A stretch of DNA of 13,279 nt from Cohaesibacteraceae bacterium (GCA_016764535.1 JAESRR010000174.1:3540-16818); one strand, 5' to 3'. Shown: positions 1 to 7,238, counted from the first letter of the stretch. The notes: generated by a model from the sequence alone, not told the origin. Program-made: numbers and translations.

Positions 1-60
1 ACCATTTGATCAGTTCCTGTTTTCACCGCACATTGAATGCGTTGCGACCTTCACAAGAAC

Positions 61-94
61 ATAAAAAATGCCGGTCTTGATTAAAGACCGGCAT
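61..94 (-). terminator. Intrinsic terminator after rpoD
   Basis: An 11-bp perfect stem (68-78 pairs with 84-94) closes a 5-base loop (79-83). Read on the minus strand it is followed at once by a run of T (complement of the A run at 63-68). It lies 27 bases past the rpoD stop codon and is the natural end of the yqeY-dnaG-rpoD transcript. The complementary strand lacks a comparable T run, so it should act mainly in the minus direction. Confidence 0.9.
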
Positions 95-121
95 CCATTA
101 TTCATTCATTTTGCCTGAGCT

Positions 122-2119
122 CTAGCCATCAAGGAAGCTGCGCAATTTCCGCGAGCGACTTGGGTGCTTCAGTTTTCTCAATGCCTTGGCTTCAATCTGA
201 CGAATTCGTTCACGTGTAACCGAGAACTGTTGTCCGACTTCTTCCAGAGTATGATCGGTATTCATACCAATTCCGAATCTCATACGCAGAACCCGCTCTT
301 CACGAGGTGTCAGGGATGCGAGAACCCGTGTTGTGGTTTCCCTTAAATTCGCCTGTATGGCAGCATCAATAGGGAGAATCGCATTCTTGTCTTCAATGAA
401 ATCACCAAGATGAGAATCCTCTTCGTCACCGATTGGTGTTTCAAGAGAAATTGGTTCCTTGGCAATTTTGAGAACTTTACGAACTTTTTCCAAAGGCATC
501 TGAAGTTTTTCAGACAACTCCTCCGGTGTTGGTTCGCGACCAATTTCATGAAGCATCTGCCGGGACGTACGCACAATTTTGTTGATCGTTTCGATCATAT
601 GCACCGGAATTCGAATTGTACGCGCCTGATCGGCAATTGACCGGGTAATTGCCTGCCTGATCCACCATGTGGCATATGTCGAAAATTTATACCCACGACG
701 ATATTCGAATTTATCAACTGCCTTCATCAGGCCGATATTGCCTTCCTGGATGAGATCCAGGAACTGAAGACCACGATTGGTATATTTTTTGGCGATTGAG
801 ATTACCAACCGAAGATTGGCTTCGACCATTTCCTTTTTAGCCTGCCGTGCCTCACGCTCACCTTTTTGAACAGAATGAACAATTCTACGGAATTCAGCAA
901 TTTCAAGGCCAGTCGCCATGGCCATGTGCTGAATTTCCTCACGCAGCTCATTCACTCGATCCTTGTCGCGGCCAACAAAATCTTTCCAGCCCCGTGTACC
1001 AAGACTGGCAACTTTGAGAACCCAGTTTGGATCCAGTTCCGACCCCTGGTAATGTTTCAGGAAATCGTCCCTCGCAACACCATAGGATTCCGCCAACCGA
1101 AGCAAACGACCTTCAAGACCGACGAGGCTCTTATTAATCTCGTACAAATGCGCCACAAGCGCATCAATACGATTTTGATTCAGAGCGAGAGATTTTACAA
1201 AGCCAACGATGTCTTCTTTTAATTTTTTATGACGCCGTTCCTGACTGGGAGACAATGATTTATTTTGAAGCTTGTTCTCAACCAGTTGATCCTGAAGTCG
1301 ACGTAATTTTTTGTATTCGTCGGCAATCTGGTCAAATATCTCCAGAACCTGAGGCTTGAGCTCTGCTTCCATAGCAGCAAGAGACATGGAATTTTCCATA
1401 TCATCTTCGTCATCATCATCGTCGTCATCGTTCTCGTTTTCGCTGGCCTTTTCAGCTTCTTCTTTTTTCTCTTTTTCTTTCTCTTCTTCGGATTTTTCCT
1501 GATTTTCAGAAGGAGCTGTCGCATCGTGCTGCTTGGCATCTGGACCGGCAAACGTTGCTTCAAGATCAATAATATCCCGAAGCAAAATACTGCCTTCGTT
1601 GAGTTCATCACGCCAGATAATAATTGCCTGAAATGAAAGCGGACTTTCACACAAACCGGCAATCATTGCCTCACGACCGGCTTCGATGCGTTTGGCAATC
1701 GCGATTTCACCTTCACGCGAAAGCAATTCCACCGAACCCATTTCCCGCAAATACATCCGGACAGGATCATCGGTTCTGTCTGTAGGCTCTTTGGTTGTGG
1801 TCGTTTTGGTAACTGCAGTTGTGGTTGTTTCAACCAGATCACCGCCTGCAGCCGTGGCAGTTTGATCTTCCTGCTCGTCTTCCTCGACAACGTTAATACC
1901 CATCTCGGAGAGCATGGACATTGTATCTTCGATTTGCTCGGAGGAAACCTTGTCGGAAGGCAGTACTTCGTTCAATTGTTCATATGTTACAAAACCGCGC
2001 TTCTTGGCCTCTTTGATCATCCGCTTTACAGCGGCATCAGTCAGATCCAACAAGGGCCGATCTTGCGTAGTCTCAGATGCTTCGCGTTTTTGTTCGTTCT
2101 GCGTCGCTTTCGCTGCCAT
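122..2119 (-). CDS. rpoD: RNA polymerase primary sigma factor RpoD (sigma-70)
   Basis: This is the housekeeping sigma factor, which directs core RNA polymerase to -35/-10 promoters. The 665-residue protein shows the group 1 layout. Region 1.1 is at about 21-80, with [20 protein letters not shown] near its start. Region 1.2 begins near 114 ([12 protein letters not shown]). A non-conserved insert carries a K/E then D/E tract at about 205-243. Region 2 is at about 431-510 ([20 protein letters not shown], the -10 recognition and melting part), then region 3, and region 4 to the C-terminus ([20 protein letters not shown], the -35 recognition helix). I chose ATG 2119 because GGAG lies 8 bases upstream and alphaproteobacterial RpoD proteins begin with MAAKA-like sequence; the upstream in-frame TTG at 2152 has no such support. 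It is the last gene of the yqeY-dnaG-rpoD series, 363 bases after dnaG, so it may also have its own promoter. Confidence 0.97.
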   Translation of the reverse strand: MAAKATQNEQKREASETTQDRPLLDLTDAAVKRMIKEAKKRGFVTYEQLNEVLPSDKVSSEQIEDTMSMLSEMGINVVEEDEQEDQTATAAGGDLVETTTTAVTKTTTTKEPTDRTDDPVRMYLREMGSVELLSREGEIAIAKRIEAGREAMIAGLCESPLSFQAIIIWRDELNEGSILLRDIIDLEATFAGPDAKQHDATAPSENQEKSEEEKEKEKKEEAEKASENENDDDDDDDEDDMENSMSLAAMEAELKPQVLEIFDQIADEYKKLRRLQDQLVENKLQNKSLSPSQERRHKKLKEDIVGFVKSLALNQNRIDALVAHLYEINKSLVGLEGRLLRLAESYGVARDDFLKHYQGSELDPNWVLKVASLGTRGWKDFVGRDKDRVNELREEIQHMAMATGLEIAEFRRIVHSVQKGEREARQAKKEMVEANLRLVISIAKKYTNRGLQFLDLIQEGNIGLMKAVDKFEYRRGYKFSTYATWWIRQAITRSIADQARTIRIPVHMIETINKIVRTSRQMLHEIGREPTPEELSEKLQMPLEKVRKVLKIAKEPISLETPIGDEEDSHLGDFIEDKNAILPIDAAIQANLRETTTRVLASLTPREERVLRMRFGIGMNTDHTLEEVGQQFSVTRERIRQIEAKALRKLKHPSRSRKLRSFLDG

Positions 2120-2136
2120 TCTATAACTCCGCGAGA

Positions 2137-2169
2137 GCCGGGATCGCGCCAAACATTGTCGCGCCCGGC
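2137..2169 (-). promoter_or_regulatory. Stem-loop in the rpoD 5' leader
   Basis: Arms 2137-2142 and 2164-2169 (GCCGGG/CCCGGC) continue, after a two-base bulge at 2143-2144, into 2145-2148 paired with 2160-2163 (CGCG/CGCG), giving ten GC pairs around an 11-base loop. It ends about 7 bases upstream of the rpoD Shine-Dalgarno (complement of CTCC, 2127-2130). Any transcript starting upstream of it would carry the structure. A role in translation control is inference. Confidence 0.4.
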
Positions 2170-2482
2170 AAAAACCAGGGACTGGACGTTAGATAACGCC
2201 TCGGTCTTAAGCGTGCCTTAACCTTCACAATTTGCTTTTACTTTCAGACGTTTGAATTTTTTTGAAAAAGTAAAAACAAACCAAAAGATGGTTCCACTTC
2301 ATGAATATGATTATCGACGGAAATTGTTGATTTCATCGCTATTTTCAATAAAAAAGCGCTCACGGTCCGTCCGAAGAAGCATATTTAGCGTAGCGAATCA
2401 TTTCTGCAAGAAAAAAACAGGAAAAACTTCGAATTTAGCTTGCCAGCAGCAATTAAATCTGGATTCACGTCAATTCAGCTCT
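2170..2482. other. dnaG-rpoD intergenic region
   Basis: This is the greater part of a 363-base gap without a credible gene; the small ORFs that cross it have no recognisable product and no coding pattern. It is AT-rich. It holds an inverted repeat, TTTTACTTT at 2236-2244 with AAAGTAAAA at 2267-2275. I see no convincing intrinsic terminator for dnaG, so read-through into rpoD is plausible. I found no promoter with good -35 and -10 boxes at correct spacing, although a gap this long usually carries an internal rpoD promoter. Confidence 0.5.
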
Positions 2483-4393
2483 TCAAAGTCGGTCTGCTGT
2501 CGCTTTTTTAGGATTAAGTCTGGATTTCCGAATCACTTTCGCTTCTTCTGCCAAATCCTGGTCATGGCGGGCAACTTCTTCACGGCGTCTGTTCGCTTCA
2601 TTTGTCAGATACATAACGCGTTCCGCAATTTCATCTGAAAACGCTATCATGGACGCATCCAGCTCGGTTTTCAGATGAACCTCGATTTCTCTCAGCTCCA
2701 GCATATCGATAAAATTTCGAATACAGGCCTGAACATAAGTCGCGGGCGGATTGTCCGCTATAATTTTGAAATTGTGACGCAAACGATTTCCACGGATCGA
2801 AAGATCGTCGCCGATTGAATTACCGTATATCTGTTTGAGTAATTCAAGATGTCCTGATCCGATTTCAGTTGTGATATCGGTCCGTTCGTCAAGATCTGTC
2901 TGTCCGGTTATTGCCCGACAAATTTCGTCTTTCAATGCATCTAGAGCGCTTGAAGATAATCTTAGTCGTGAAAGCCGGTCTATCTGTGCGTCCATCAATT
3001 GGGGATAATGTACACCAAGGCCAAGTATAATATGTTCGATGGCAGTCGAACTCCCCGGGGGAGGAGCAATTGCAACTGACGGTACAGCTGCACCTTTTGA
3101 TTTTTTTCGACCGTTTCTTTCGCTGGACCAAAACAATTCATTCAACCGGGAGCGAAATGACACTTTGTAGCGATTGGCAACACGCTGATCGGTCATTCCC
3201 TTAAACAGTTCATCAAACCTGGCTTCCAGAGCCGCTTTTCTCTCGGGGGTGTTAACTTCCAGAAGTTCTGTTTCTTTTTGCCAAAGCAGATCGGACAAAG
3301 GTATCGCTCGATCCAGCTCCTTACGCATGGCAGGGGCTCCGCCACGCACAATCAGATCATCCGGATCTTCACCTTCAGCCAACCGGACAATATTAAAAGA
3401 ATAACCAGCCTTTAGCAGCGGGAGGATTCGCTCCAGAGCGCGGTAGGAGGCCTGCTTGCCCGCGCGATCTCCGTCGAAACACAGTATCGGTTCCTGACAA
3501 AGACGCCACAGGCGTGTAATTTGAATTTCGGTAAATGCGGTACCCAGTGTAGCGACAACATGTTGAAACCCGGCCTGAAACAACGCAATGGCATCCATAT
3601 AGCCTTCAACAACAATCATTTCACCGGTTTCATATGCGGCCTGGCGTGACCTATGTGCATTGAACAAAATATTTCCTTTATGAAATAATTTTGTTTCCGG
3701 GGAATTGAGATATTTTGGCTTTCCTTCTGGATCAAGAGAACGCCCGCCGAAAGCAACAATACGGCCTCGATCATCATGAATCGGTATCATCAGACGATTT
3801 CTAAATCTGTCGTAAGTTGCCCGACCATCTTCCGGCTTTATAATCAGCCCTGTCTCCAGCAATGCACTTTCCTCAATCCCCATACTCATCAAGGCGGATT
3901 TTAAGCCATCACGTCGGTTGGGAGAAAAACCAAACCGGAATTCCTGAAGTGTATCATCACTTAATTGTCGTGAGCGCGCATATCGCAACGCATCCCCGTG
4001 AACAGGATTTCTTAGACTGTTGTCAAAATATCGGGCGGCAGCTTCCATCACATCAAACAGTGATCGTTTTTCCTGCTCGCGCTTCGCCTCTTGAACATCA
4101 ACAACGGGCATCGCCAATCCGGCATCACTGGCAAGCTTTTCAACAGCCTCGGGAAACGCCAATCCTTCGGTGTCCATCAGAAATTTGAATATATCGCCAT
4201 GCTGACCACTTGAAAAACAATGGTAAAATCGTTTTTGATCATTCACGTAAAAGGAAGGTGTTTTTTCCTTGTTAAAGGGTGAAAGACCCACCCATTCACG
4301 CCCCTGTCGACGCAATTTTACCCGTCGTCCGACCAAATCGGAAATCGGAACACGCTCTCGAATTTCATCAAGAAAGTCCTGTGAAAATCGCAT
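2483..4393 (-). CDS. dnaG: DNA primase DnaG
   Basis: This enzyme makes the short RNA primers for the replication fork, working with the replicative helicase. The 636-residue protein has an N-terminal CHC2-type domain (about 5-98). A catalytic core follows, with RFRNRLMIPI at about 196-205. The TOPRIM fold has E263 in EGYMDA and D307/D309 in FDGDRAG, all metal-binding acidic residues, then EGEDPDD at about 340-346. The C-terminal helicase-binding region (about 440-636) is less conserved. The zinc ligands are mostly replaced: the CPFH...CFGC pattern reads SPFN (38-41) and CFSS (59-62), so only C59 remains of four. I recall such replacement in some other alphaproteobacterial primases, so the gene is probably functional. 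Start ATG 4393 has AGGA about 8 bases upstream and gives the usual MRF start. It sits between yqeY and rpoD on the same strand. Confidence 0.97.
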   Translation of the reverse strand: MRFSQDFLDEIRERVPISDLVGRRVKLRRQGREWVGLSPFNKEKTPSFYVNDQKRFYHCFSSGQHGDIFKFLMDTEGLAFPEAVEKLASDAGLAMPVVDVQEAKREQEKRSLFDVMEAAARYFDNSLRNPVHGDALRYARSRQLSDDTLQEFRFGFSPNRRDGLKSALMSMGIEESALLETGLIIKPEDGRATYDRFRNRLMIPIHDDRGRIVAFGGRSLDPEGKPKYLNSPETKLFHKGNILFNAHRSRQAAYETGEMIVVEGYMDAIALFQAGFQHVVATLGTAFTEIQITRLWRLCQEPILCFDGDRAGKQASYRALERILPLLKAGYSFNIVRLAEGEDPDDLIVRGGAPAMRKELDRAIPLSDLLWQKETELLEVNTPERKAALEARFDELFKGMTDQRVANRYKVSFRSRLNELFWSSERNGRKKSKGAAVPSVAIAPPPGSSTAIEHIILGLGVHYPQLMDAQIDRLSRLRLSSSALDALKDEICRAITGQTDLDERTDITTEIGSGHLELLKQIYGNSIGDDLSIRGNRLRHNFKIIADNPPATYVQACIRNFIDMLELREIEVHLKTELDASMIAFSDEIAERVMYLTNEANRRREEVARHDQDLAEEAKVIRKSRLNPKKATADRL

Positions 4394-4420
4394 AAGTGAT
4401 CCTGCCCCTCAATTTCACAA

Positions 4421-4495
4421 TCAGCCCGGCATGAGATGCAGGCAGGAAACGATCAAACCAATCGAAGCTATGCCAATTGCAACAAAACGGATCAC
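4421..4495 (-). CDS. Possible 24-residue hydrophobic peptide ORF
   Basis: In the 133-base gap between yqeY and dnaG, a GTG at 4495 opens a frame reading (M)IRFVAIGIASIGLIVS followed by CLHLMPG and a TGA at 4421. The composition resembles a single membrane segment preceded by one Arg. The GGAG upstream is only one base from the GTG, too close for normal initiation, and no ATG is available. It resembles nothing I can name. It could be a real small membrane peptide or chance. Conservation in relatives is not visible from here. Confidence 0.2.
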   Translation of the reverse strand: MIRFVAIGIASIGLIVSCLHLMPG

Positions 4496-4526
4496 ACTCC
4501 GGTTTTGTCTGTTCGCTGGTACGTTT

Positions 4527-4979
4527 CTAGTTTGCCAGAATGCCTTTTACAACAACACTGGCTCTTCCGAAATCCATCTGGCCTGGATAATTGGCCTTCA
4601 GTATCGCCATCGCCTTGCCCATATCACGAAGGCCGGAACCTCCCACTTCCACACATGCGTGACTGCAGGCATCCCGAACTTCATCTTCAGACATTTGACG
4701 CGGTAAAAATTCGCGAATTATCTCAATTTCTTCCCGTTCCTGTTCACAAAGTTCCAGTCTGCCTGCTTCTTCGTAAATGCGAGAGGAATCTTCGCGTTGT
4801 TTGATCATTTTGGACAAAATCTGAAGAATGTCTTCATCGCTTGATGGATCGGTACCACGTGTTCTCGCTGCAATGTCGCGATCCTTGATAGCCGCCTGAA
4901 CCAGTCGCAATGTGCTGGTCCGTCTTTTGTTGCGGCTTTTCATCGCGACTTTAAGTGCTTCAAAAATAATTTCACGCAT
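4527..4979 (-). CDS. yqeY: GatB/YqeY domain-containing protein
   Basis: This 150-residue, mostly helical protein belongs to the YqeY family, which resembles the C-terminal tRNA-binding tail of the GatB subunit of Asp/Glu-tRNA amidotransferase. Its own biochemical role is not settled. Family hallmarks are the N-terminal MREIIFEALKVAMKSRNKRR, then TLRLVQAAIKDRDIAAR, the central KMIKQREDSSRIYEEAGR, and EIEIIREFLPRQMSEDEV. The C-terminal part (DMGKAMAILKANYPGQMDFG) matches the GatB-like tail. Start ATG 4979 has GAGG about 7 bases upstream. It is the first gene of the minus-strand series ahead of dnaG and rpoD, taking the place that rpsU has in the E. coli operon. Co-transcription with dnaG (133 bases apart, no terminator seen) is likely but inferred. 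Confidence 0.95.
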   Translation of the reverse strand: MREIIFEALKVAMKSRNKRRTSTLRLVQAAIKDRDIAARTRGTDPSSDEDILQILSKMIKQREDSSRIYEEAGRLELCEQEREEIEIIREFLPRQMSEDEVRDACSHACVEVGGSGLRDMGKAMAILKANYPGQMDFGRASVVVKGILAN

Positions 4980-5064
4980 GAATTCACCTCAAACAATCAA
5001 AGCCTGCCTCCCGTAACTATCAGCATCACGAGAGTATCAAAATTGAACTTTCCAGGAGCGGAGA

Positions 5065-5093
5065 GTGATACTCACTTGTTCACTGGACGTCAA
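5065..5093 (-). promoter_or_regulatory. Candidate sigma-70 promoter for yqeY-dnaG-rpoD
   Basis: On the minus strand TTGACG (5088-5093) and TATCAC (5065-5070) are separated by exactly 17 bases, with 5/6 and 4/6 matches to consensus. Transcription would start near 5058, about 80 bases upstream of the yqeY ATG. Confidence 0.5.
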
Positions 5094-5165
5094 CAACCAG
5101 TAAAAAAACTCTGTATTATTCACAAGATACTGTTTTTAATGACAAAATCTAGTTCAGCTCTTCCA

Positions 5166-5193
5166 TTGACCTCAGCTCGACTTTGTCTTAAAT
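5166..5193 (+). promoter_or_regulatory. Candidate upstream carA promoter
   Basis: TTGACC (5166-5171) is followed after 16 bases by TTAAAT (5188-5193); shifting by one base gives TAAATA with a 17-base spacer. The -35 box is good and the -10 weak. It would give a leader of about 120 bases that includes the 5248-5259 palindrome. Confidence 0.35.
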
Positions 5194-5282
5194 ATGCGCG
5201 ACTGAAATAGTATTTCTGTCATCAGGACGGAAAACCGGACAAGTTTACCTGCGTGCAGGGTATACCACACTTGGCCAATTCG

Positions 5283-5311
5283 TTAACAAAAGTTTAATTA
5301 CCGCATATAAG
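5283..5311 (+). promoter_or_regulatory. Candidate proximal carA promoter, nearly leaderless
   Basis: TTAACA (5283-5288) and TATAAG (5306-5311) are each 5/6 to consensus with a 17-base spacer, the best promoter match in the window. The start point would fall near 5318, only about 5 bases before the carA ATG at 5323. The -10 box overlaps the AAGGA Shine-Dalgarno (5309-5313), so the match could be partly fortuitous. Confidence 0.35.
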
Positions 5312-5322
5312 GACGTAAGACC

Positions 5323-6525
5323 ATGGGTCAAACACCAGGCTGGAACTTGCAGAAAACGACAGCCCGTCTTGTTCTTGCTGACGGCACGATTATTGAAGGT
5401 ACCGGGATTGGGGCCACCGGATCCGTCGCCGGAGAAGTTTGCTTCAATACGGCAATCACCGGATACCAGGAAATATTGACCGATCCGTCCTATGCGGGGC
5501 AGATTGTGACATTTACGTTCCCTCACATTGGAAATGTAGGAACCAATGAAGATGATTTGGAAACCATCGACCCGGCGTCCACTTCGGGCGTCAGGGGCTG
5601 TGTTCTTAAAATTGATATCACCGATCCAGCCAATTACCGCGCAAGTCGGCATCTTGATGCATGGTTAAAGGCGCGCGGCATCATCGGCATAACCGGTCTT
5701 GATACCCGAGCTCTCACCAGTGTAATCCGCACCAACGGCATGCCCAATGCTGTTATTGCGCATATGCCCGATGGGGAATTTGATCCAGGTTCTCTTAAAC
5801 AGGAAGCGGCGTCCTGGAGCGGCCTTGAAGGCACAGACCTGGCGAAAGAAGTTACAACAAAAAAAAGTTTCTCCTGGGATGAAACCACCTGGGTTTGGAA
5901 CAAGGGGTTTGGCAAAAAGGACGAGATGCCTTTCCATGTTGTCGCAATTGATTTTGGCATCAAACGTAACATATTGCGCCTGTTGGCAGATCAGGGCTGC
6001 AAGGTTACTGTGCTACCTGCGTCCGCAACTTCTGACGAGGTAAAAGCTCTCAATCCTGACGGTATATTTCTTTCAAATGGCCCTGGAGATCCGGCTGCAA
6101 CCGGCAAATACGCTGTTCCCGCGATAAAAGGCATGCTGGAGCTCGACATACCGGTTTTTGGCATATGTCTTGGCCATCAGATATTATCCCTGGCTCTTGG
6201 CGCAAAAACCAAAAAGATGCACCAGGGCCATCATGGTGCCAATCATCCCGTTAGGGACCACACGACCGGTAAGGTTGAGATCACCTCAATGAACCATGGT
6301 TTCACTGTAGACAGGGAGACACTTCCTTCAGATGTGGAAGAAACCCATGTTTCACTCTTTGATGATTCAAACTGCGGTATCAGGCTAAAAAGCAAACCTG
6401 TATTTTCGGTTCAATATCATCCCGAAGCTTCCCCCGGGCCACAAGACAGCCATTATTTGTTTAAACGTTTTGTGAACATGATGCGGGATGCAAAAGGTAT
6501 CGAAACGGTACCGGAGCGTCTGTAA
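5323..6525 (+). CDS. carA: Carbamoyl phosphate synthetase small (glutamine-hydrolysing) subunit
   Basis: CarA hydrolyses glutamine and passes ammonia through a tunnel to CarB for carbamoyl phosphate synthesis, the entry to pyrimidines and arginine. The 400-residue length is normal. The N-terminal CarA-specific domain (about 10-150) includes ARLVLADGTIIEG and FNTAITGYQEILTDPSYAGQ. The class I glutamine amidotransferase domain (about 205-390) has NGPGDP at 252-257, nucleophile Cys282 in GICLGHQ, and catalytic His366 and Glu368 in QYHPEASPGP, so the triad is intact. Start ATG 5323 has AAGGA about 9 bases upstream and is followed by a family-typical start. Unlike the usual carAB operon, it is closed by its own terminator and separated from carB by two unrelated genes, so the two subunits are probably transcribed independently. 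Confidence 0.98.
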   Translation: MGQTPGWNLQKTTARLVLADGTIIEGTGIGATGSVAGEVCFNTAITGYQEILTDPSYAGQIVTFTFPHIGNVGTNEDDLETIDPASTSGVRGCVLKIDITDPANYRASRHLDAWLKARGIIGITGLDTRALTSVIRTNGMPNAVIAHMPDGEFDPGSLKQEAASWSGLEGTDLAKEVTTKKSFSWDETTWVWNKGFGKKDEMPFHVVAIDFGIKRNILRLLADQGCKVTVLPASATSDEVKALNPDGIFLSNGPGDPAATGKYAVPAIKGMLELDIPVFGICLGHQILSLALGAKTKKMHQGHHGANHPVRDHTTGKVEITSMNHGFTVDRETLPSDVEETHVSLFDDSNCGIRLKSKPVFSVQYHPEASPGPQDSHYLFKRFVNMMRDAKGIETVPERL

Positions 6526-6550
6526 ATTTGTAGTATTGATCCAAACATTA

Positions 6551-6583
6551 AAGCCGGGACAAATCGTCCCGGTTTATTTTTTT
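6551..6583 (+). terminator. Intrinsic terminator after carA
   Basis: CCGGGAC (6554-6560) pairs with GTCCCGG (6566-6572) around a 5-base loop, extendable by one G-T and two A-T pairs (6551-6553 with 6573-6575). A T-rich tail runs to 6583. It begins 25 bases past the carA stop and shows that carA is transcribed apart from carB. Confidence 0.9.
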
Positions 6584-6668
6584 CCAGCAAATAACATCTT
6601 TGGTCACCTGACTTCAAAAAAGACCACACCGACTTCCCGTTAATAGCCCCAAACTATTGCGCACCCAT

Positions 6669-7064
6669 CTACCCCAGCACCACCATATTCATCAGACGTC
6701 CAGGCAACAGTGTAAAGACGCCAGGAACAAGCAGTCCCCAAAACCATGTCAAACGCATTGCTGACCGATGCTCACTGATATGCCCGCTGCGTGCGGCGTG
6801 CAAAGCAGCTAGAACACCAAATGGGCTGAGAAAACTCAGAATATGGATCAAGCTGAATCCCGCGAACATATTAATGGAATGAATTCCAAATGAGCTCAAA
6901 GCGGTGATCAACATGGCGGTCACCCAAATATATCCAATTGATTTGTGAAATATTGTGCCTTTTTTCAGCAGCAGCGATACTGCGCCAAGGATTGTGGCAA
7001 CAACCGCGCAAACGATATGCAACTGGATGATTACAGTACTGTTTAACAGGGGTTCAATTGACAT
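6669..7064 (-). CDS. DUF2306-type integral membrane protein
   Basis: A 131-residue protein that is nearly all membrane. Four hydrophobic segments can be seen at about 11-33, 43-63, 70-92 and 106-122. Between the first two is KKGTIFHKSIGYIWV, containing the G...H...G.W pattern I associate with DUF2306 membrane proteins; H16 and H40 are candidate functional residues. The C-terminal FTLLPGR also fits that family. The function of the family is unknown to me and I infer none. I chose ATG 7064 because GAGGAT lies about 7 bases upstream; the upstream TTG at 7187 would add a polar 41-residue extension without support. It faces carA and diverges from the membrane-LytTR gene across a 174-base region, suggesting shared control. 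Family assignment is from pattern recognition and is moderately sure. Confidence 0.75.
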   Translation of the reverse strand: MSIEPLLNSTVIIQLHIVCAVVATILGAVSLLLKKGTIFHKSIGYIWVTAMLITALSSFGIHSINMFAGFSLIHILSFLSPFGVLAALHAARSGHISEHRSAMRLTWFWGLLVPGVFTLLPGRLMNMVVLG

Positions 7065-7238
7065 GGTAATCCTCGAAAATCGGTGCAAGACCCTCGATTG
7101 TTTCAAATTCGCAACCGAGTGACCAATCGGTCTAAATTGTGTGTTCGAGACAACACATGGTATGACCTTGAACAAGTCGCTATTCAAAATGCATCAATTG
7201 TCCAAAAACTTCGTGAAATGCAGGGTTTGACTTTCATG
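7065..7238. promoter_or_regulatory. Shared control region of the divergent DUF2306 and LytTR genes
   Basis: It contains overlapping dyads: GACC-AATC-GGTC at 7121-7132 and ACCGA/TCGGT at 7114-7118 and 7127-7131. There is also TGTGTT-N6-AACACA at 7140-7157, and a direct repeat CCTCGA at 7071-7076 and 7092-7097, exactly 21 bases apart. The stretch 7119-7134 matches 10 of 12 fixed bases of the TAGACC-N4-GGTCTA box known for the TetR-family repressor NemR. A weak plus-strand promoter, TTGTGT (7137-7142) and TATGAC (7161-7166), is possible. Use of any of these sites is inferred. Confidence 0.45.

Larger units (their letters stand above)
4980..5322. other. yqeY-carA divergent intergenic region
   Basis: This 343-base region without a gene separates the starts of yqeY (minus) and carA (plus). 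It holds a candidate yqeY promoter (5065-5093), two candidate carA promoters (5166-5193 and 5283-5311) and a short palindrome, CCTGC-GT-GCAGG, at 5248-5259. I recognise no riboswitch, and no attenuator-like terminator precedes carA. No leader peptide was recognised. Confidence 0.6.

Noticed and set aside
1..60. Possible gene end or RNA gene at the left edge
   Set aside because: No frame with recognisable product and no tRNA-like arms could be seen in these 60 bases.
1219..1662. Lys-rich minus-strand ORF within rpoD
   Set aside because: It is a shifted-frame reading of the acidic tract of rpoD; rpoD itself is unbroken, so no frameshift is indicated.
2120..2152. Upstream TTG start for rpoD, adding 11 residues
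   Set aside because: It would start inside the leader stem-loop, has no Shine-Dalgarno, and the added residues are unlike RpoD N-termini; ATG 2119 has GGAG at good spacing.
2252..2638. Plus-strand ORF across the dnaG-rpoD gap
   Set aside because: Half of it is antisense to dnaG, composition is Lys/Ser/Phe-rich as expected for AT-rich non-coding DNA, and there is no ribosome binding site.
4269..4804. Plus-strand ORFs over the dnaG-yqeY junction
   Set aside because: They lie antisense to dnaG and yqeY and their translations show no recognisable domain.
7065..7187. Upstream TTG start for the DUF2306-type gene
   Set aside because: The 41-residue extension is polar, lacks a ribosome binding site and overlaps the divergent control region; ATG 7064 has GAGGAT.
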